A stretch of 64,000 nt of DNA, from the NCBI RefSeq assembly GCF_001693415.1, contig NZ_MAKX01000001.1:62300-126299 (forward strand). Direction: 5' to 3'. Shown piece after piece: positions 7,184 through 16,575 of this stretch. How positions within the stretch are numbered: the stretch's first letter is position 1; each line of letters begins with the position of its first letter. Made by a program: the position numbers and the translations under genes. A model generated the notes under the pieces. That model searched no databases. It was not told the DNA's origin and was given only the letters and a program-made list of their open reading frames with translations. The stretch comes from Tenacibaculum soleae. GTDB lineage: Bacteria; Bacteroidota; Bacteroidia; Flavobacteriales; Flavobacteriaceae.

Positions 7184-9067
7184 ATGAAACGAAGTTTCTT
7201 ACTTGTATTTTTAATTAGCCTTGTTGCTATAATTTATATTGCTCGATTATTTCAACTACAAATTATTCGTGGGGCCAACTTAAACCCTATACAAAGTTCA
7301 GCTATTAAAATTGAATACGACTATCCTGAGCGTGGACATATTTACGATAGAAATGGGGAATTATTAGTAGCAAATCAACTATCGTATGATGTAATGGTAA
7401 TTCCTAAAGATGTTAAATCATTAGATACTTTAGAGTTTTGCTCTCTTTTAAAAATAACCAAAGAAGATTTTAAAAAACGTTTTAAAAAAGCAGAAAAATT
7501 TGCCCGGTGGCTACCTTCAAAGTTCTTAAAACAATTAGCCAAAGAAGATTTTGCTTACTTACAAGAAAAATTGCCAAAATACAATGGTTTTTACATTCAA
7601 AAACGTATCATTAGAGACTATCCTATTAAAGCAGGTGCGAATATTTTAGGGTTCATCGCCGAAGTAAATGAAAAGAAAGCACGAACAAGTAATTACTACG
7701 AACAAGGTGAATTAATAGGTAAGTTAGGAGTTGAAAAACAATATGAAAAAATTCTTAGAGGAATAAAAGGAAAAAAACGTTTTAAAAGAAACAACCTAAA
7801 TAAAATTACCGGCTCATATAAAAACGGTAAATATGATACCCTTGCCGTAACAGGTAAAGATTTAACGCTTACTATTGATAGTGAACTTCAAAAATATGGT
7901 GAATTATTAATGAAAGGAAAAAGAGGAGGAATTGTTGCTATTGAACCAAAAACTGGTGAAATTTTAGCTCTTGTAACTGCACCATCTTATGACCCAAATT
8001 TATTGGTTGGTCGTAAACGATCTCCTAATTCAGTCAAATTATTTAACGACACCATTAATATGCCAACATTTGATCGTGGCTTGCAAGCTATGTACCCTCC
8101 TGGCTCCCCTTTTAAAATTTTAAATGGCTTGATAGGTTTACAAGAAGAAGTTATAGATGAACAATTTGGTGTTTATTGCCATCATGGTTACAAATATGGA
8201 GCGCGTAAGAATGAATTCATGGGGTGTCATTGCGGTATTACAGGAAGACCTGTTCGTTTAAAAACAGCCATAGCAAAATCTTGTAATAGTTATTTTGCAA
8301 CCACCTATAAAAAAATTATTGATAAAACTGACGACCCTAAAATTGGTATGAAAAACTGGAACAAACATGTTGAAAGTTTTGGACTTGGTAATTATTTAGG
8401 GTATGATTTACCTGCAGGAAGAAAAGGAATGGTACCTGATGCTGAATTTTATAATAAATGGTACAGAAACAGATGGAGATCTAGTTATACTATTTCAAAT
8501 TCTATAGGGCAAGGAGAAATATTAACCACCCCAATGCAATTAGCTAATATGACAGCAGCCATTGCCAATAGAGGTTACTTTTACACCCCGCATATTGTAA
8601 AAAAAATAGATAACAAAACAATTGTTGACTCAACATATTCAACAAAAAGAAACACAACCATAAATCCTAAACACTTTCCAATAGCAATTGAAGCTATGCA
8701 TGAAGTATTTACATACGGAACTGCCAAATGGCACCAGATAGAAGGAATTGATATTTGCGGAAAAACAGGAACTGCTGAAAATAAAATTAAAATCATTGAT
8801 GGAGAAAAAGTACAAGCTCAAGATCATTCGATACTAATTGCTTTTGCTCCTAAAGATAATCCGAAAATAGCTATGGCCGTTTATATCGAAAATGGTGGTT
8901 ATGGATCTACAATAGCAACACCTATAACAAGTCTTATGATTGAAAAATATATTAAAGGAACAATTACTAAAAAGTATGTTGAAGAACGTATGATAAATCT
9001 AAGTCTTCAAAAAGAATATGATAAATTAATTAAAAAGAAAGATACTCTTGCGCCAGGAAAGAAATAA
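7184..9067 (+). CDS. mrdA: Penicillin-binding protein 2 (elongation transpeptidase)
   Basis: The protein has 627 residues. A membrane anchor is at 4-24 and a dimerisation domain follows from about 45 (PERGHIYDRNGELL). The transpeptidase domain has S308-x-x-K (PPGSPFK), S-C-N (AKSCNSYF) and K527-T-G (CGKTGTAEN), so all three active-site motifs are present. PBP2 cross-links peptidoglycan during side-wall growth and acts with the SEDS glycosyltransferase RodA, whose gene starts inside its last codons. Length and motifs are normal. Confidence 0.97.
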   Translation: MKRSFLLVFLISLVAIIYIARLFQLQIIRGANLNPIQSSAIKIEYDYPERGHIYDRNGELLVANQLSYDVMVIPKDVKSLDTLEFCSLLKITKEDFKKRFKKAEKFARWLPSKFLKQLAKEDFAYLQEKLPKYNGFYIQKRIIRDYPIKAGANILGFIAEVNEKKARTSNYYEQGELIGKLGVEKQYEKILRGIKGKKRFKRNNLNKITGSYKNGKYDTLAVTGKDLTLTIDSELQKYGELLMKGKRGGIVAIEPKTGEILALVTAPSYDPNLLVGRKRSPNSVKLFNDTINMPTFDRGLQAMYPPGSPFKILNGLIGLQEEVIDEQFGVYCHHGYKYGARKNEFMGCHCGITGRPVRLKTAIAKSCNSYFATTYKKIIDKTDDPKIGMKNWNKHVESFGLGNYLGYDLPAGRKGMVPDAEFYNKWYRNRWRSSYTISNSIGQGEILTTPMQLANMTAAIANRGYFYTPHIVKKIDNKTIVDSTYSTKRNTTINPKHFPIAIEAMHEVFTYGTAKWHQIEGIDICGKTGTAENKIKIIDGEKVQAQDHSILIAFAPKDNPKIAMAVYIENGGYGSTIATPITSLMIEKYIKGTITKKYVEERMINLSLQKEYDKLIKKKDTLAPGKK

Positions 9068-10325
9068 CATTTTTGAAGGCATCGATTGGTTACTTGTTTT
9101 ATTATACATACTACTTGTAGGCTTTGGATGGATGAATATTTATGCTTCTTCATCAACAGATGAAACTAGGGCTGTTTTTGATTTTTCAACTAAATACGGG
9201 AAGCAACTAATATTTATTGCCTTAACCATTCCTCTTATTATTTTAATTCTTTTTTTTAACTCAAAATTTTACGAGCAATTTGCCAGTGTTTTATATATTA
9301 TTTCTCTTGTTTTATTAGCCGGTGTATTAGTTTTTGGCCGCAAAATTAATGGAGCAACATCATGGTATAACTTTGGAGGCATTAGCCTTCAGCCTTCGGA
9401 ATTTGCTAAAGTATTTACCGCTTTAGCATTAGCTAAATTAATGAGTGATCGGCAATACAACTTAAAGCTAATAAAAAACCAAATAAAAACATTTGTCGTA
9501 ATGTTTTTACCCGCCTTTTTTATAGCTTTACAACCAGACATGGGTTCTGTTTTAATTTATTTTGCTTTCTTTTTTGTTTTAAATAGAGAGGGTTTAAGTC
9601 TAGGTTATCTTTTATTTGGGGCTAGTTCAATAATTTTATTTATACTAACCATATATTTTGGTGCAAAATGGATACTTATTAGCTGTTTATTTATTATAAC
9701 ACTTACAAGTATATATGGGCTGTACAAAAACAAACGTTTTCTTCGTTTTAATGCCTTAAAAATAATTGCTTTATATCTTTTTACAAGTATTTTTATTTTT
9801 GGAATTGGTTATACTTATGATAACATACTAGAACCACATCAAAAAGACCGATTTGATATCTTATTAGGAAAAACAACCGATCTTAAAAACAAAGGCTATA
9901 ATACTTATCAGTCAGAATTAACAATTAGTTCAGGTGGTTTATTAGGAAAAGGGTTTTTACAAGGTGATAGAACGCAAGGGAAATTTGTACCCGAACAAGA
10001 GACAGACTACATTTACAGTACTGTTGGTGAAGAATGGGGTTTTTTAGGAAGCGCTACTGTAATTATCTTATTCACCCTACTGCTATACCGAATTATTTAC
10101 TTATCTGAAAAGCAAACTAATAAATTTAGCAGGATATATGGCTACGGAATTGCCTCTATTATATTTTTTCATTTGGTGGTAAACGTCGGAATGGTAATTG
10201 GATTACTACCAACAATCGGAATCCCCTTACCTTTTTTCAGCTATGGTGGCTCTTCTTTATGGGGATTTACTGTACTCTTATTTATCTTCATTAGATTGGA
10301 TGCTCATAAAAAATATGATTGGTAA
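9048..10325 (+). CDS. rodA: Rod shape-determining protein RodA (SEDS peptidoglycan polymerase)
   Basis: This 425-residue SEDS-family membrane protein has about ten helices. Conserved segments include NGATSWYNFGGISLQPSEFA, the ALQPDMGSVLIYFAFFF stretch, and GIPLPFFSYGGSSLWG near the end. RodA polymerises lipid II into glycan strands with PBP2. The start is a TTG at 9048, 20 bases inside mrdA. The conserved segment NNIFEGIDW follows at once and no ATG is available between an upstream in-frame stop and this region. The overlap suggests coupled translation. Confidence 0.95.
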   Translation: MRQERNNIFEGIDWLLVLLYILLVGFGWMNIYASSSTDETRAVFDFSTKYGKQLIFIALTIPLIILILFFNSKFYEQFASVLYIISLVLLAGVLVFGRKINGATSWYNFGGISLQPSEFAKVFTALALAKLMSDRQYNLKLIKNQIKTFVVMFLPAFFIALQPDMGSVLIYFAFFFVLNREGLSLGYLLFGASSIILFILTIYFGAKWILISCLFIITLTSIYGLYKNKRFLRFNALKIIALYLFTSIFIFGIGYTYDNILEPHQKDRFDILLGKTTDLKNKGYNTYQSELTISSGGLLGKGFLQGDRTQGKFVPEQETDYIYSTVGEEWGFLGSATVIILFTLLLYRIIYLSEKQTNKFSRIYGYGIASIIFFHLVVNVGMVIGLLPTIGIPLPFFSYGGSSLWGFTVLLFIFIRLDAHKKYDW

Positions 10326-10481
10326 AAAACCAGTGTTTTTTCTAAAACAACAAAGCTATATAAAGTAAACCCAACTGCTTTGTTTGTTTTACAACATCAT
10401 AAAAAAGCAGAGCTAAACAACTTTCTATCTCTTCTCTAGACTTTTTTAAAGCTTTAATTTATTTGTTAAAATTTTGCACAA

Positions 10482-10519
10482 AAAAAAACGCTTCGATAAA
10501 TATCAAAGCGTTTTTTTTT
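10482..10519. terminator. Bidirectional terminator between rodA and rpsT
   Basis: AAAAAAAACGCTTCGATA pairs with TATCAAAGCGTTTTTTTT with one mismatch, giving a hairpin flanked by A and T runs that can stop both the rodA operon and rpsT. The rest of the 10326-10532 gap shows nothing recognisable. Confidence 0.8.
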
Positions 10520-10532
10520 AACATATAATTTC

Positions 10533-10784
10533 TTATAAAGAAGCTACGTGTTTAGCTAATTTAGATTTTAAGTTAGCAGCCTTATTCTTATGAATAATAT
10601 TGTTTTTTGCTAATTTATCCAACATTGAAACAACTGTAGAAAACATTCCTTCTGCTTCTTTTTTATCTTCAGTAGCTTTCAATCTTCTAACAGCATTACG
10701 AGTTGTTTTATGCTGATATTTATTTCTTAAACGCTTTGCGTCGTTACTTCTAATTCTTTTTATTGCTGACTTGTGATTTGCCAT
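10533..10784 (-). CDS. rpsT: 30S ribosomal protein S20
   Basis: The 83-residue, highly basic protein begins [20 protein letters not shown], the standard S20 N-terminus, and contains [15 protein letters not shown] near the end. It binds 16S rRNA early in 30S assembly. Its ATG lies 33 bases after the 3' end of a tRNA-Glu gene on the same strand, with neither a terminator nor a TAnnTTTG box between, so it may be co-transcribed with the tRNAs. A terminator follows at 10482-10519. Confidence 0.97.
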   Translation of the reverse strand: MANHKSAIKRIRSNDAKRLRNKYQHKTTRNAVRRLKATEDKKEAEGMFSTVVSMLDKLAKNNIIHKNKAANLKSKLAKHVASL

Positions 10785-10817
10785 TATATAAATTCTTAAT
10801 TGTTTATAAAAACTTTG

Positions 10818-10889
10818 TAGTCCGTACGGGAATCGAACCCGTGTTACCAGGATGAAAACCTGGCGTCCTAACCCCTAGACGAACGGACC
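10818..10889 (-). tRNA. tRNA-Glu (anticodon TTC), copy 1
   Basis: This 72-base gene folds as a standard cloverleaf. The acceptor GGTCCGT pairs with ACGGACT (one G-U at the end), with A as discriminator. The anticodon stem is CCAGG/CCTGG with loop TTTTCAT, and the T-loop is GTTCGATTC. CCA is not encoded. The sequence is identical to the copy at 11013-11084. Confidence 0.96.
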
Positions 10890-10914
10890 AAAACAATCAT
10901 TCTGATTGCGGGTG

Positions 10915-10944
10915 CAAATATACAATAATTTTTGATATTTGCAA
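10915..10944 (-). promoter_or_regulatory. Promoter of tRNA-Glu copy 1
   Basis: On the minus strand TTG (10944-10942), 19 bases, then TATATTTG (10922-10915) is a full match to the TTG/TAnnTTTG consensus, about 26 bases before the tRNA 5' end. Confidence 0.75.
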
Positions 10945-11012
10945 TAATTTTATTCTTTAATTAGTAGTTTTTTCAAACGTTTAAATTCTTTCAAACACTA
11001 ATTACAACTTTG

Positions 11013-11084
11013 TAGTCCGTACGGGAATCGAACCCGTGTTACCAGGATGAAAACCTGGCGTCCTAACCCCTAGACGAACGGACC
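11013..11084 (-). tRNA. tRNA-Glu (anticodon TTC), copy 2
   Basis: This gene has the same 72-base sequence as copy 1, 123 bases upstream in the transcription direction. The flanks also match (TGATTGCGGGTGCAAATATA occurs beside both), so a unit of about 195 bases containing promoter and tRNA was duplicated in tandem. Confidence 0.96.
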
Positions 11085-11113
11085 ATAACAATCATTTTTC
11101 CTGATTGCGGGTG

Positions 11114-11144
11114 CAAATATATAAACACTTTTTTAATTGAACAA
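11114..11144 (-). promoter_or_regulatory. Promoter of tRNA-Glu copy 2
   Basis: On the minus strand TTG (11144-11142), 20 bases, then TATATTTG (11121-11114). It matches the consensus and the arrangement before copy 1. Confidence 0.75.
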
Positions 11145-11389
11145 AGGTTTTTTTATTTTTTTACCTATTTTTTTTTACACACTATAAAAACTTTAAAAAA
11201 AAGCCACTATAATGCTTACTTGAAATCAACTATAAATGAATATTTCTCATTAAAAAACAACTACACACACACTTTAACCACTTAACTAAAAACCTCTTAC
11301 TTAAGAAAAAAGTGAAATTATTTAATATTTAACTCTTTTTTACTACTACAAATTACAAACCCTGCAAAAGCAGGGTTTGTATAATAGTA
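11145..11389. other. Gene-poor spacer between tRNA-Glu and proS
   Basis: The 305-base gap 11085-11389 contains the tRNA promoter, then A/T-rich sequence with no supported reading frame. A strong hairpin (ACAAACCCTGC / GCAGGGTTTGT, 11355-11380) lies just after the proS stop. It probably ends the proS mRNA, although it has no clean T-run. I see nothing else in this stretch. Confidence 0.6.
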
Positions 11390-12868
11390 TTAATAAGCTT
11401 TTGCAAAGAGTACTTTTTTAGAAGAAGGTTTTCCTGTAAAAATACACTTTCCTTCCTCCTCTATAGCATCGTTAGGAATACACCTTATAGTTGCTTTGGT
11501 TAACTCTTTAATTTTATCTTCAGTTTCTATTGTTCCGTCCCAATGTGCGGAAACAAAACCTCCTTTATTTTCAATTACCTCTTTAAATTCGTCAAAAGTT
11601 GTAACTTCTGTAGTGTGCTCAGCTCTGTAATTTAAAGCTCTCTTAAATAAGTTATCTTGAATTTCTTCTAACAAATTAGCTGCAAAACTTACCACTTCGT
11701 CAATAGCTATGGTTTGTTTTTCAAAAGTATCACGACGAGCAACCTCAACTGTACCGTTTTCTAAATCACGTTTTCCTATTGCCATTCTTACTGGCACACC
11801 TTTTAGTTCATATTCTGCAAACTTAGCTCCTGGTCTAAATGTATCTCTATCATCAAATTTAACCGAAACACCTTTTTTACGTAACTCTTTAACAATTACA
11901 TCAACCTTTTCAGAAATCGCATTTAATTGCTCTTCTCCTTTATATATAGGAACAATTACAACTTGAATTGGCGCTAATTTCGGAGGCAACACCAATCCTG
12001 CGTCATCTGAATGTGTCATTATTAAACCACCTATTAAACGTGTTGACACTCCCCATGAGGTAGCCCAAACATGTTCTTTTTTCCCTTCTTTAGAGGTGTA
12101 TTTTACATCAAATGCTTTTGCAAAGTTTTGCCCTAAAAAGTGAGAAGTTCCTGCTTGCAGTGCTTTTCCGTCTTGCATTAATGCTTCAATAGTTAAAGTA
12201 TCATCCGCTCCTGCAAATCGTTCGCTTTCAGATTTTGCTCCTTTTACTACGGGCATTGCCATAAAATTCTCAGCAAAAGTTGCATAAACTTCTTGCATTT
12301 GTTTTGCTTCTGAAATAGCTTCTGCTTTTGTTGCATGTGCGGTATGCCCTTCTTGCCATAAAAATTCAGCAGTTCTTAAAAATAAACGAGTACGCATTTC
12401 CCAACGAACAACGTTTGCCCATTGATTTATTAATAAAGGTAAATCACGATACGATTGTATCCATCCTTTATAGGTATTCCATATAATAGCTTCTGAAGTT
12501 GGCCTCACCACTAACTCTTCCTCTAACTTTGCTTCAGGATCTACGCGCAGTTTACCTTCATTATCAGGATCATTTTGTAAACGATAATGTGTTACAACTG
12601 CACATTCTTTAGCAAATCCTTCTGCATTTTTTTCTTCTGCTTCAAACAAACTTTTAGGTACAAATAACGGAAAATACGCATTTTGATGCCCAGTTTCCTT
12701 AAACATTCTATCTAATTCTGCTTGCATTTTTTCCCAAATAGCAAATCCGTAAGGTTTAATAACCATACATCCTCTTACCGCTGAGTTCTCAGCCAAATCA
12801 GCTTTTACAACTAATTCGTTGTACCATTTTGAGTAATCTTCGTCTCTTTTTGTTAAATGTTTGCTCAT
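11390..12868 (-). CDS. proS: Prolyl-tRNA synthetase (eukaryote/archaeal-like type)
   Basis: The 492-residue protein has class II synthetase motifs: [18 protein letters not shown], motif 2 in [20 protein letters not shown], and motif 3 in [17 protein letters not shown]. It lacks the long editing insertion of the bacterial type, so it belongs to the archaeal/eukaryotic-like class common in Bacteroidota. It charges tRNA-Pro. The reading frame opens with TTG two codons earlier (12874), but the ATG at 12868, giving [15 protein letters not shown], is the usual N-terminus. Confidence 0.96.
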   Translation of the reverse strand: MSKHLTKRDEDYSKWYNELVVKADLAENSAVRGCMVIKPYGFAIWEKMQAELDRMFKETGHQNAYFPLFVPKSLFEAEEKNAEGFAKECAVVTHYRLQNDPDNEGKLRVDPEAKLEEELVVRPTSEAIIWNTYKGWIQSYRDLPLLINQWANVVRWEMRTRLFLRTAEFLWQEGHTAHATKAEAISEAKQMQEVYATFAENFMAMPVVKGAKSESERFAGADDTLTIEALMQDGKALQAGTSHFLGQNFAKAFDVKYTSKEGKKEHVWATSWGVSTRLIGGLIMTHSDDAGLVLPPKLAPIQVVIVPIYKGEEQLNAISEKVDVIVKELRKKGVSVKFDDRDTFRPGAKFAEYELKGVPVRMAIGKRDLENGTVEVARRDTFEKQTIAIDEVVSFAANLLEEIQDNLFKRALNYRAEHTTEVTTFDEFKEVIENKGGFVSAHWDGTIETEDKIKELTKATIRCIPNDAIEEEGKCIFTGKPSSKKVLFAKAY

Positions 12869-13015
12869 ATTCAAAAGTTTGGCATAAATATTGTTATTTT
12901 TTATGCGTAAATTGTCTATGCAAAACTACATTAAAAAGGGTACAAGCCCAACAAAGAAATAATATTTTGCATTTCCATTTTCGAATTAGTTTTTTATAAC
13001 CTAAAAATTTAAGCG

Positions 13016-14158
13016 ATGAAGCTACATTACTCTAATACAAAGCTGTCTTTTTATATACTATCATTATTTATGGTAGCAACACTTGTTTCATGCGGAACAG
13101 TACAAACAGTTGCTGGTAGTGGTGATGGAATTTATGACGATGATAATTATGAAAGGCGAGAACAACCACAACGTAAAGTTGTTATTGCTGATGAAAATGA
13201 ATATGATGACTATCAAGAAAACTACTTTACAAAAGAGGTTGAACGTTTAGGACTAATTAATGGTACCGATATTTTTACTGATATCGACAGTTATGCTTCT
13301 GAAAATAATGAATACGACACCGAAGAAGATTTTATTGAAGAAGAAACAACCTCAGGAACTATTAGCTATAACAATAATCAACCTTGGGGATACAACGATA
13401 ATACCAATGACGTTGTTATTAATATAAATACTGCGCCTCAATGGGGCTATTATGATGACTGGAATTTTTATTATGGATATAGCTACCACAGACCTTGGTG
13501 GAGGTCTCGTTATAATAATTATTACTGGGGACACCATAATTACTGGAATCCTTACAACAGGTATTATTACAATACTGGATTTTATATAGGAATGGGTGGT
13601 TTTTACAACTCATATTATCACAGACCATATTACCGAAACAATTATAATCGCTACTACAGGCCTTATAGAGGTAGTAATTATTATAGAGGTTCCCGAACCG
13701 CTTATAGAAATAATCGTACTTCATCAAGAAGAACATATAGTAACAATAATAGAAAAGCTTCTTCATCAAGAAGATCTTCAGATTCATACAGACGAGGAAA
13801 CAACAGTAGTGTTCGTTCCTCTAGAAGTACACGATCATCAAGAACTACAAGAGGAACCCGATCTACAAGTAACACGAATAACAGGTACACAAGAGGATAC
13901 AACCCTAACGGAAACAGGAGTACAAGAAGTAGTGGAAATACTAATAGAAGTAACCGTAGCAGCACTACAAAAAACTACCGAACTCCTAAAAGTTCATCCT
14001 CAAAATCATCTAAAAGAAGTAATCGTTCAAAAAGCTATTCAACACCCAGCAGGAGTTCTCGTAGCCATTCAGCTTCATCAAGAAACAGTAACAGCAACAG
14101 AAGTTCTTCAAGCAGCCGAAGCTCAAGAAGTAGAAGTTCAAGAAGCAGTAGACGATAA
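13016..14158 (+). CDS. Arg/Ser/Tyr/Asn-rich low-complexity lipoprotein, function unknown
   Basis: The 380-residue protein has a lipoprotein signal ending LVSC with the acylated Cys at 26. Residues 30-130 are acidic. Residues about 140-230 are rich in Tyr, Trp, Asn and Arg (NNYYWGHHNYWNPYNRYYYN). The C-terminal 150 residues are made almost only of Ser, Arg, Asn and Thr (SSSSRSSRSRSSRSSRR). It is probably anchored to the outer membrane with a strongly basic, disordered tail. It lies 45 bases before the FadL-like gene on the same strand, so a shared surface or envelope role is possible. I do not recognise a functional domain. Confidence 0.85.
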   Translation: MKLHYSNTKLSFYILSLFMVATLVSCGTVQTVAGSGDGIYDDDNYERREQPQRKVVIADENEYDDYQENYFTKEVERLGLINGTDIFTDIDSYASENNEYDTEEDFIEEETTSGTISYNNNQPWGYNDNTNDVVININTAPQWGYYDDWNFYYGYSYHRPWWRSRYNNYYWGHHNYWNPYNRYYYNTGFYIGMGGFYNSYYHRPYYRNNYNRYYRPYRGSNYYRGSRTAYRNNRTSSRRTYSNNNRKASSSRRSSDSYRRGNNSSVRSSRSTRSSRTTRGTRSTSNTNNRYTRGYNPNGNRSTRSSGNTNRSNRSSTTKNYRTPKSSSSKSSKRSNRSKSYSTPSRSSRSHSASSRNSNSNRSSSSSRSSRSRSSRSSRR

Positions 14159-14203
14159 CCCAAGTAAACTTTCGAATAAGTTTTTAAATTAATTAACAAA
14201 AAA

Positions 14204-15565
14204 ATGAAACAACTTTTAACTTTCGCGATATTATTCGCTAGTACATATACAGCCTTTTCTCAATCTCTAAACTACACAGATTTAGGTATTTTATTTTCTC
14301 AAAATGAAAACTACGGAACCGCGCGTTTTGAAGCAATGGGAGGTGCGTTTGGAGCCTTAGGTGGTGATGTATCTGCTACACTTATCAATCCTGCGGGTGG
14401 AGTTGTTTCAAAAAACAACCTATTTTCTATTACTATTGGTAACCGTAATACAGACCAAAATGTTAACTATTATGGTGATAATTTTAAAAACCAAGATGAC
14501 TTTTTTAATCTAACACAGGCAGGAGCAATACTTTCATTTGATTCAGATTTTAGCTCAGATTGGAATCGTTTTGCGGTAAGTATTAATTATAGTATTAAAA
14601 AAGATTTTAACGGAGCATACTCCTTAAGTAATGGAGATTACCTAAAGTATTACGAACATGAAAATGACACAGGCACAAACAAAACACAGTTTTTAAACTC
14701 TATTAATCATGAATTTAACAACTCTTTTGAAGGAGAAACAGCTACTTATAACTTAGGATTTTCAGCTGTGCATCAAAACAGACTTTATGTAGGTGGTTCT
14801 TTAAATTTTCATGACATTAATTTTACACAAACTACACATTTAAAGGAAACAAATGAAGATAATAACGGAAACGCTTTAAACTCATATAACTTAACCAATA
14901 CTCAAATGCAAGGAAATGGGTTTTCACTTAGTTTAGGTTTCATTTATAAACTTAACAATAACTTCCGTCTCGGACTAACTTACGAAACACCTACTTGGTA
15001 CGAAGAGGTTATTGAGCAATACTATGACCGATTAACAATGAATGAAATTAGCAATTTAAACCTTGGTTCTTTTTATGATATTATTGATGATGGCCCTAAC
15101 AGTTTTCGTTTTAAAACACCAGGTAGAATAACCGCAAGTGGTGCTTTTATCTTCGGAAAAAAAGGTTTATTGAGTGTAGATTACACTTACAAAGATTTTA
15201 AAAATATTAAATACAGAGAAAGTGACCCTACACTGGTAGAAGCTAATCAAAGTTTTTCGAACACCTTAAGAAGCACACATGCTTTAAATATTGGTACAGA
15301 ATGGCGTTTTGACAGAATGAGTGTTAGAGGAGGATATCACTATGAGAAAAATCCTAACTTACCAAATGCTTTTGGAGGAAACACAAATAAAGATAACTTA
15401 AGAGGTTTTACACTAGGATTAGGATATAATTTAGGAAACACCAAATTTGATTTATCATATCGAAAATCTGAAAGTATGGATTTTTATACCTTAAATAACC
15501 CTGGCGATATTAAGATAGATAATAATACCTCTAGAGTTTCTGCAACAATTACATTCAATTTATAA
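14204..15565 (+). CDS. FadL/OmpP1-type outer-membrane transport protein
   Basis: The 453-residue protein has a signal peptide (1-19, ending TAFSQ). The conserved N-terminal segment ARFEAMGGAFGALGGDVSAT and INPAG are typical of the OmpP1/FadL barrel, whose N-terminal hatch is rich in Gly. Alternating beta-strand sequence runs to the end, finishing with SATITFNL. The family carries hydrophobic compounds across the outer membrane; the substrate cannot be read here. It probably shares a transcript with the upstream lipoprotein and ends at the terminator at 15588-15616. Confidence 0.88.
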   Translation: MKQLLTFAILFASTYTAFSQSLNYTDLGILFSQNENYGTARFEAMGGAFGALGGDVSATLINPAGGVVSKNNLFSITIGNRNTDQNVNYYGDNFKNQDDFFNLTQAGAILSFDSDFSSDWNRFAVSINYSIKKDFNGAYSLSNGDYLKYYEHENDTGTNKTQFLNSINHEFNNSFEGETATYNLGFSAVHQNRLYVGGSLNFHDINFTQTTHLKETNEDNNGNALNSYNLTNTQMQGNGFSLSLGFIYKLNNNFRLGLTYETPTWYEEVIEQYYDRLTMNEISNLNLGSFYDIIDDGPNSFRFKTPGRITASGAFIFGKKGLLSVDYTYKDFKNIKYRESDPTLVEANQSFSNTLRSTHALNIGTEWRFDRMSVRGGYHYEKNPNLPNAFGGNTNKDNLRGFTLGLGYNLGNTKFDLSYRKSESMDFYTLNNPGDIKIDNNTSRVSATITFNL

Positions 15566-15587
15566 TCGTAACAGAAACAAACGTTAT

Positions 15588-15616
15588 AAAAAAATCCTGC
15601 ATTTGCGGGATTTTTT
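15588..15616 (+). terminator. Terminator after FadL-like gene
   Basis: AAAAATCCTGC - ATTT - GCGGGATTTTTT forms a GC-containing stem with a T-run, 23 bases after the stop codon. Confidence 0.85.
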
Positions 15617-15643
15617 ATGTACACATATCTCACTTTTTTACCG

Positions 15644-15651
15644 TAATTTTG
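15644..15651 (+). promoter_or_regulatory. -7 element of the nfu-ubiE-porT unit
   Basis: TAATTTTG lies 18 bases before the ATG at 15670. It overlaps the upstream TTG codon at 15649, which rules that TTG out as the start. Confidence 0.5.
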
Positions 15652-15669
15652 CAGTTCATTTTACAACCT

Positions 15670-16563
15670 ATGAGTACAATTAAAATAACCCTACAAGAAA
15701 CCAATAACGAAACCATTCTTAAATTTGTGAGTAACACTATTTTAATAAATGGAGGTAGTTATGAATTTAATAATATAGACGAGGCTAAAAACTCACCTTT
15801 AGCACAACAACTTTTTTACCTTCCTTTTGTAAAAAAAATATTAATTACAGCAAATTTTGTTGCAATTCAACGTTACGACATTGTGCAATGGGAAGATGTT
15901 GAAGAAGAAGTTAGAGCGCAAATAGAAAACTATTTACAAGAAGGTAATACTCTTGTAAAAGAAGAAACTGTTAAAAAAGATGCTGTTGAAGTATATGCTG
16001 AAGTTACACCAAATCCGGCAGTAATGAAATTTGGTACAAACAAAGCACTTACACAAACCGATGTTGAGTTTAAAAACATTGAGGAAGCAAGCAAATCATC
16101 TCCTTTAGCAAAAGAATTATTCAGTTTTTCATTTGTAAAAGAAATTTTCATTTCTGAAAACTATGTATCGATTACCAAATATGACATGATAGAATGGAAT
16201 GAAGTACACCAAGAAGTACGCACATTTATTAGAAACTATATTCAAGAAGGTAAAACGATTATACAGGAATTACCAAAACAACAAACAAAACAAAATGTTG
16301 AAATTCCGAAAGAAGATTTAACAGACACAGAAGCTAAAATAGTTGACATTTTAGATGAATACATTAAACCAGCCGTAGCTTCGGATGGAGGAAACATCGC
16401 TTTTCAATCATACGATCAAGAAACTAAAAGAGTTAGCGTAATATTACAAGGAGCTTGTAGTGGCTGTCCTTCATCAACGGTAACTTTAAAAAATGGTATT
16501 GAAACGATGTTAAAAGATATGTTACCAAATCAAATTAATGAAGTAGTTGCTATTAACGGATAA
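15670..16563 (+). CDS. NfuA-type iron-sulfur cluster scaffold with duplicated N-terminal domain
   Basis: The 297-residue protein carries two consecutive Nfu N-terminal domains (about 5-80 and 100-180). They share the pattern SPLA-x-LF-x-x-x-FVK-I. A C-terminal NifU domain follows with the cluster-binding C263-x-x-C266 (GACSGCPSSTVTLKNG). Nfu proteins hold a 4Fe-4S cluster between two monomers and pass it to target enzymes. The ATG at 15670 was chosen because the earlier in-frame TTG lies inside the -7 promoter element. It leads ubiE and porT on the same strand with short gaps. Confidence 0.92.
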   Translation: MSTIKITLQETNNETILKFVSNTILINGGSYEFNNIDEAKNSPLAQQLFYLPFVKKILITANFVAIQRYDIVQWEDVEEEVRAQIENYLQEGNTLVKEETVKKDAVEVYAEVTPNPAVMKFGTNKALTQTDVEFKNIEEASKSSPLAKELFSFSFVKEIFISENYVSITKYDMIEWNEVHQEVRTFIRNYIQEGKTIIQELPKQQTKQNVEIPKEDLTDTEAKIVDILDEYIKPAVASDGGNIAFQSYDQETKRVSVILQGACSGCPSSTVTLKNGIETMLKDMLPNQINEVVAING

Positions 16564-16575
16564 TTTTAAAATTAC

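Noticed and set aside
11355..11380. Strong hairpin after proS as a possible riboswitch or T-box for the tRNA genes
   Set aside because: It is a simple stem-loop right behind a stop codon, with no alternative pairing or conserved core, so transcript-end formation is the simplest reading.
12869..12874. TTG start two codons upstream of the proS ATG
   Set aside because: The ATG gives the standard MSKHLTKR N-terminus; the extra two residues are not needed.
13702..13965. Antisense Leu-rich frame in the same gene
   Set aside because: Also produced by the repetitive codons; no start context, homology or promoter.
13596..14192. A 198-codon overlapping frame inside the Ser/Arg-rich lipoprotein gene
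   Set aside because: It is a by-product of the repeated AGA/AGT/TCA codons read in another frame. Its composition (His/Glu/Thr/Val strings) has no fold, and it runs past the real stop only by chance.
15649..15669. TTG-initiated extension of the Nfu protein
   Set aside because: The codon lies inside the -7 promoter element TAATTTTG, so it would not be in the mRNA.
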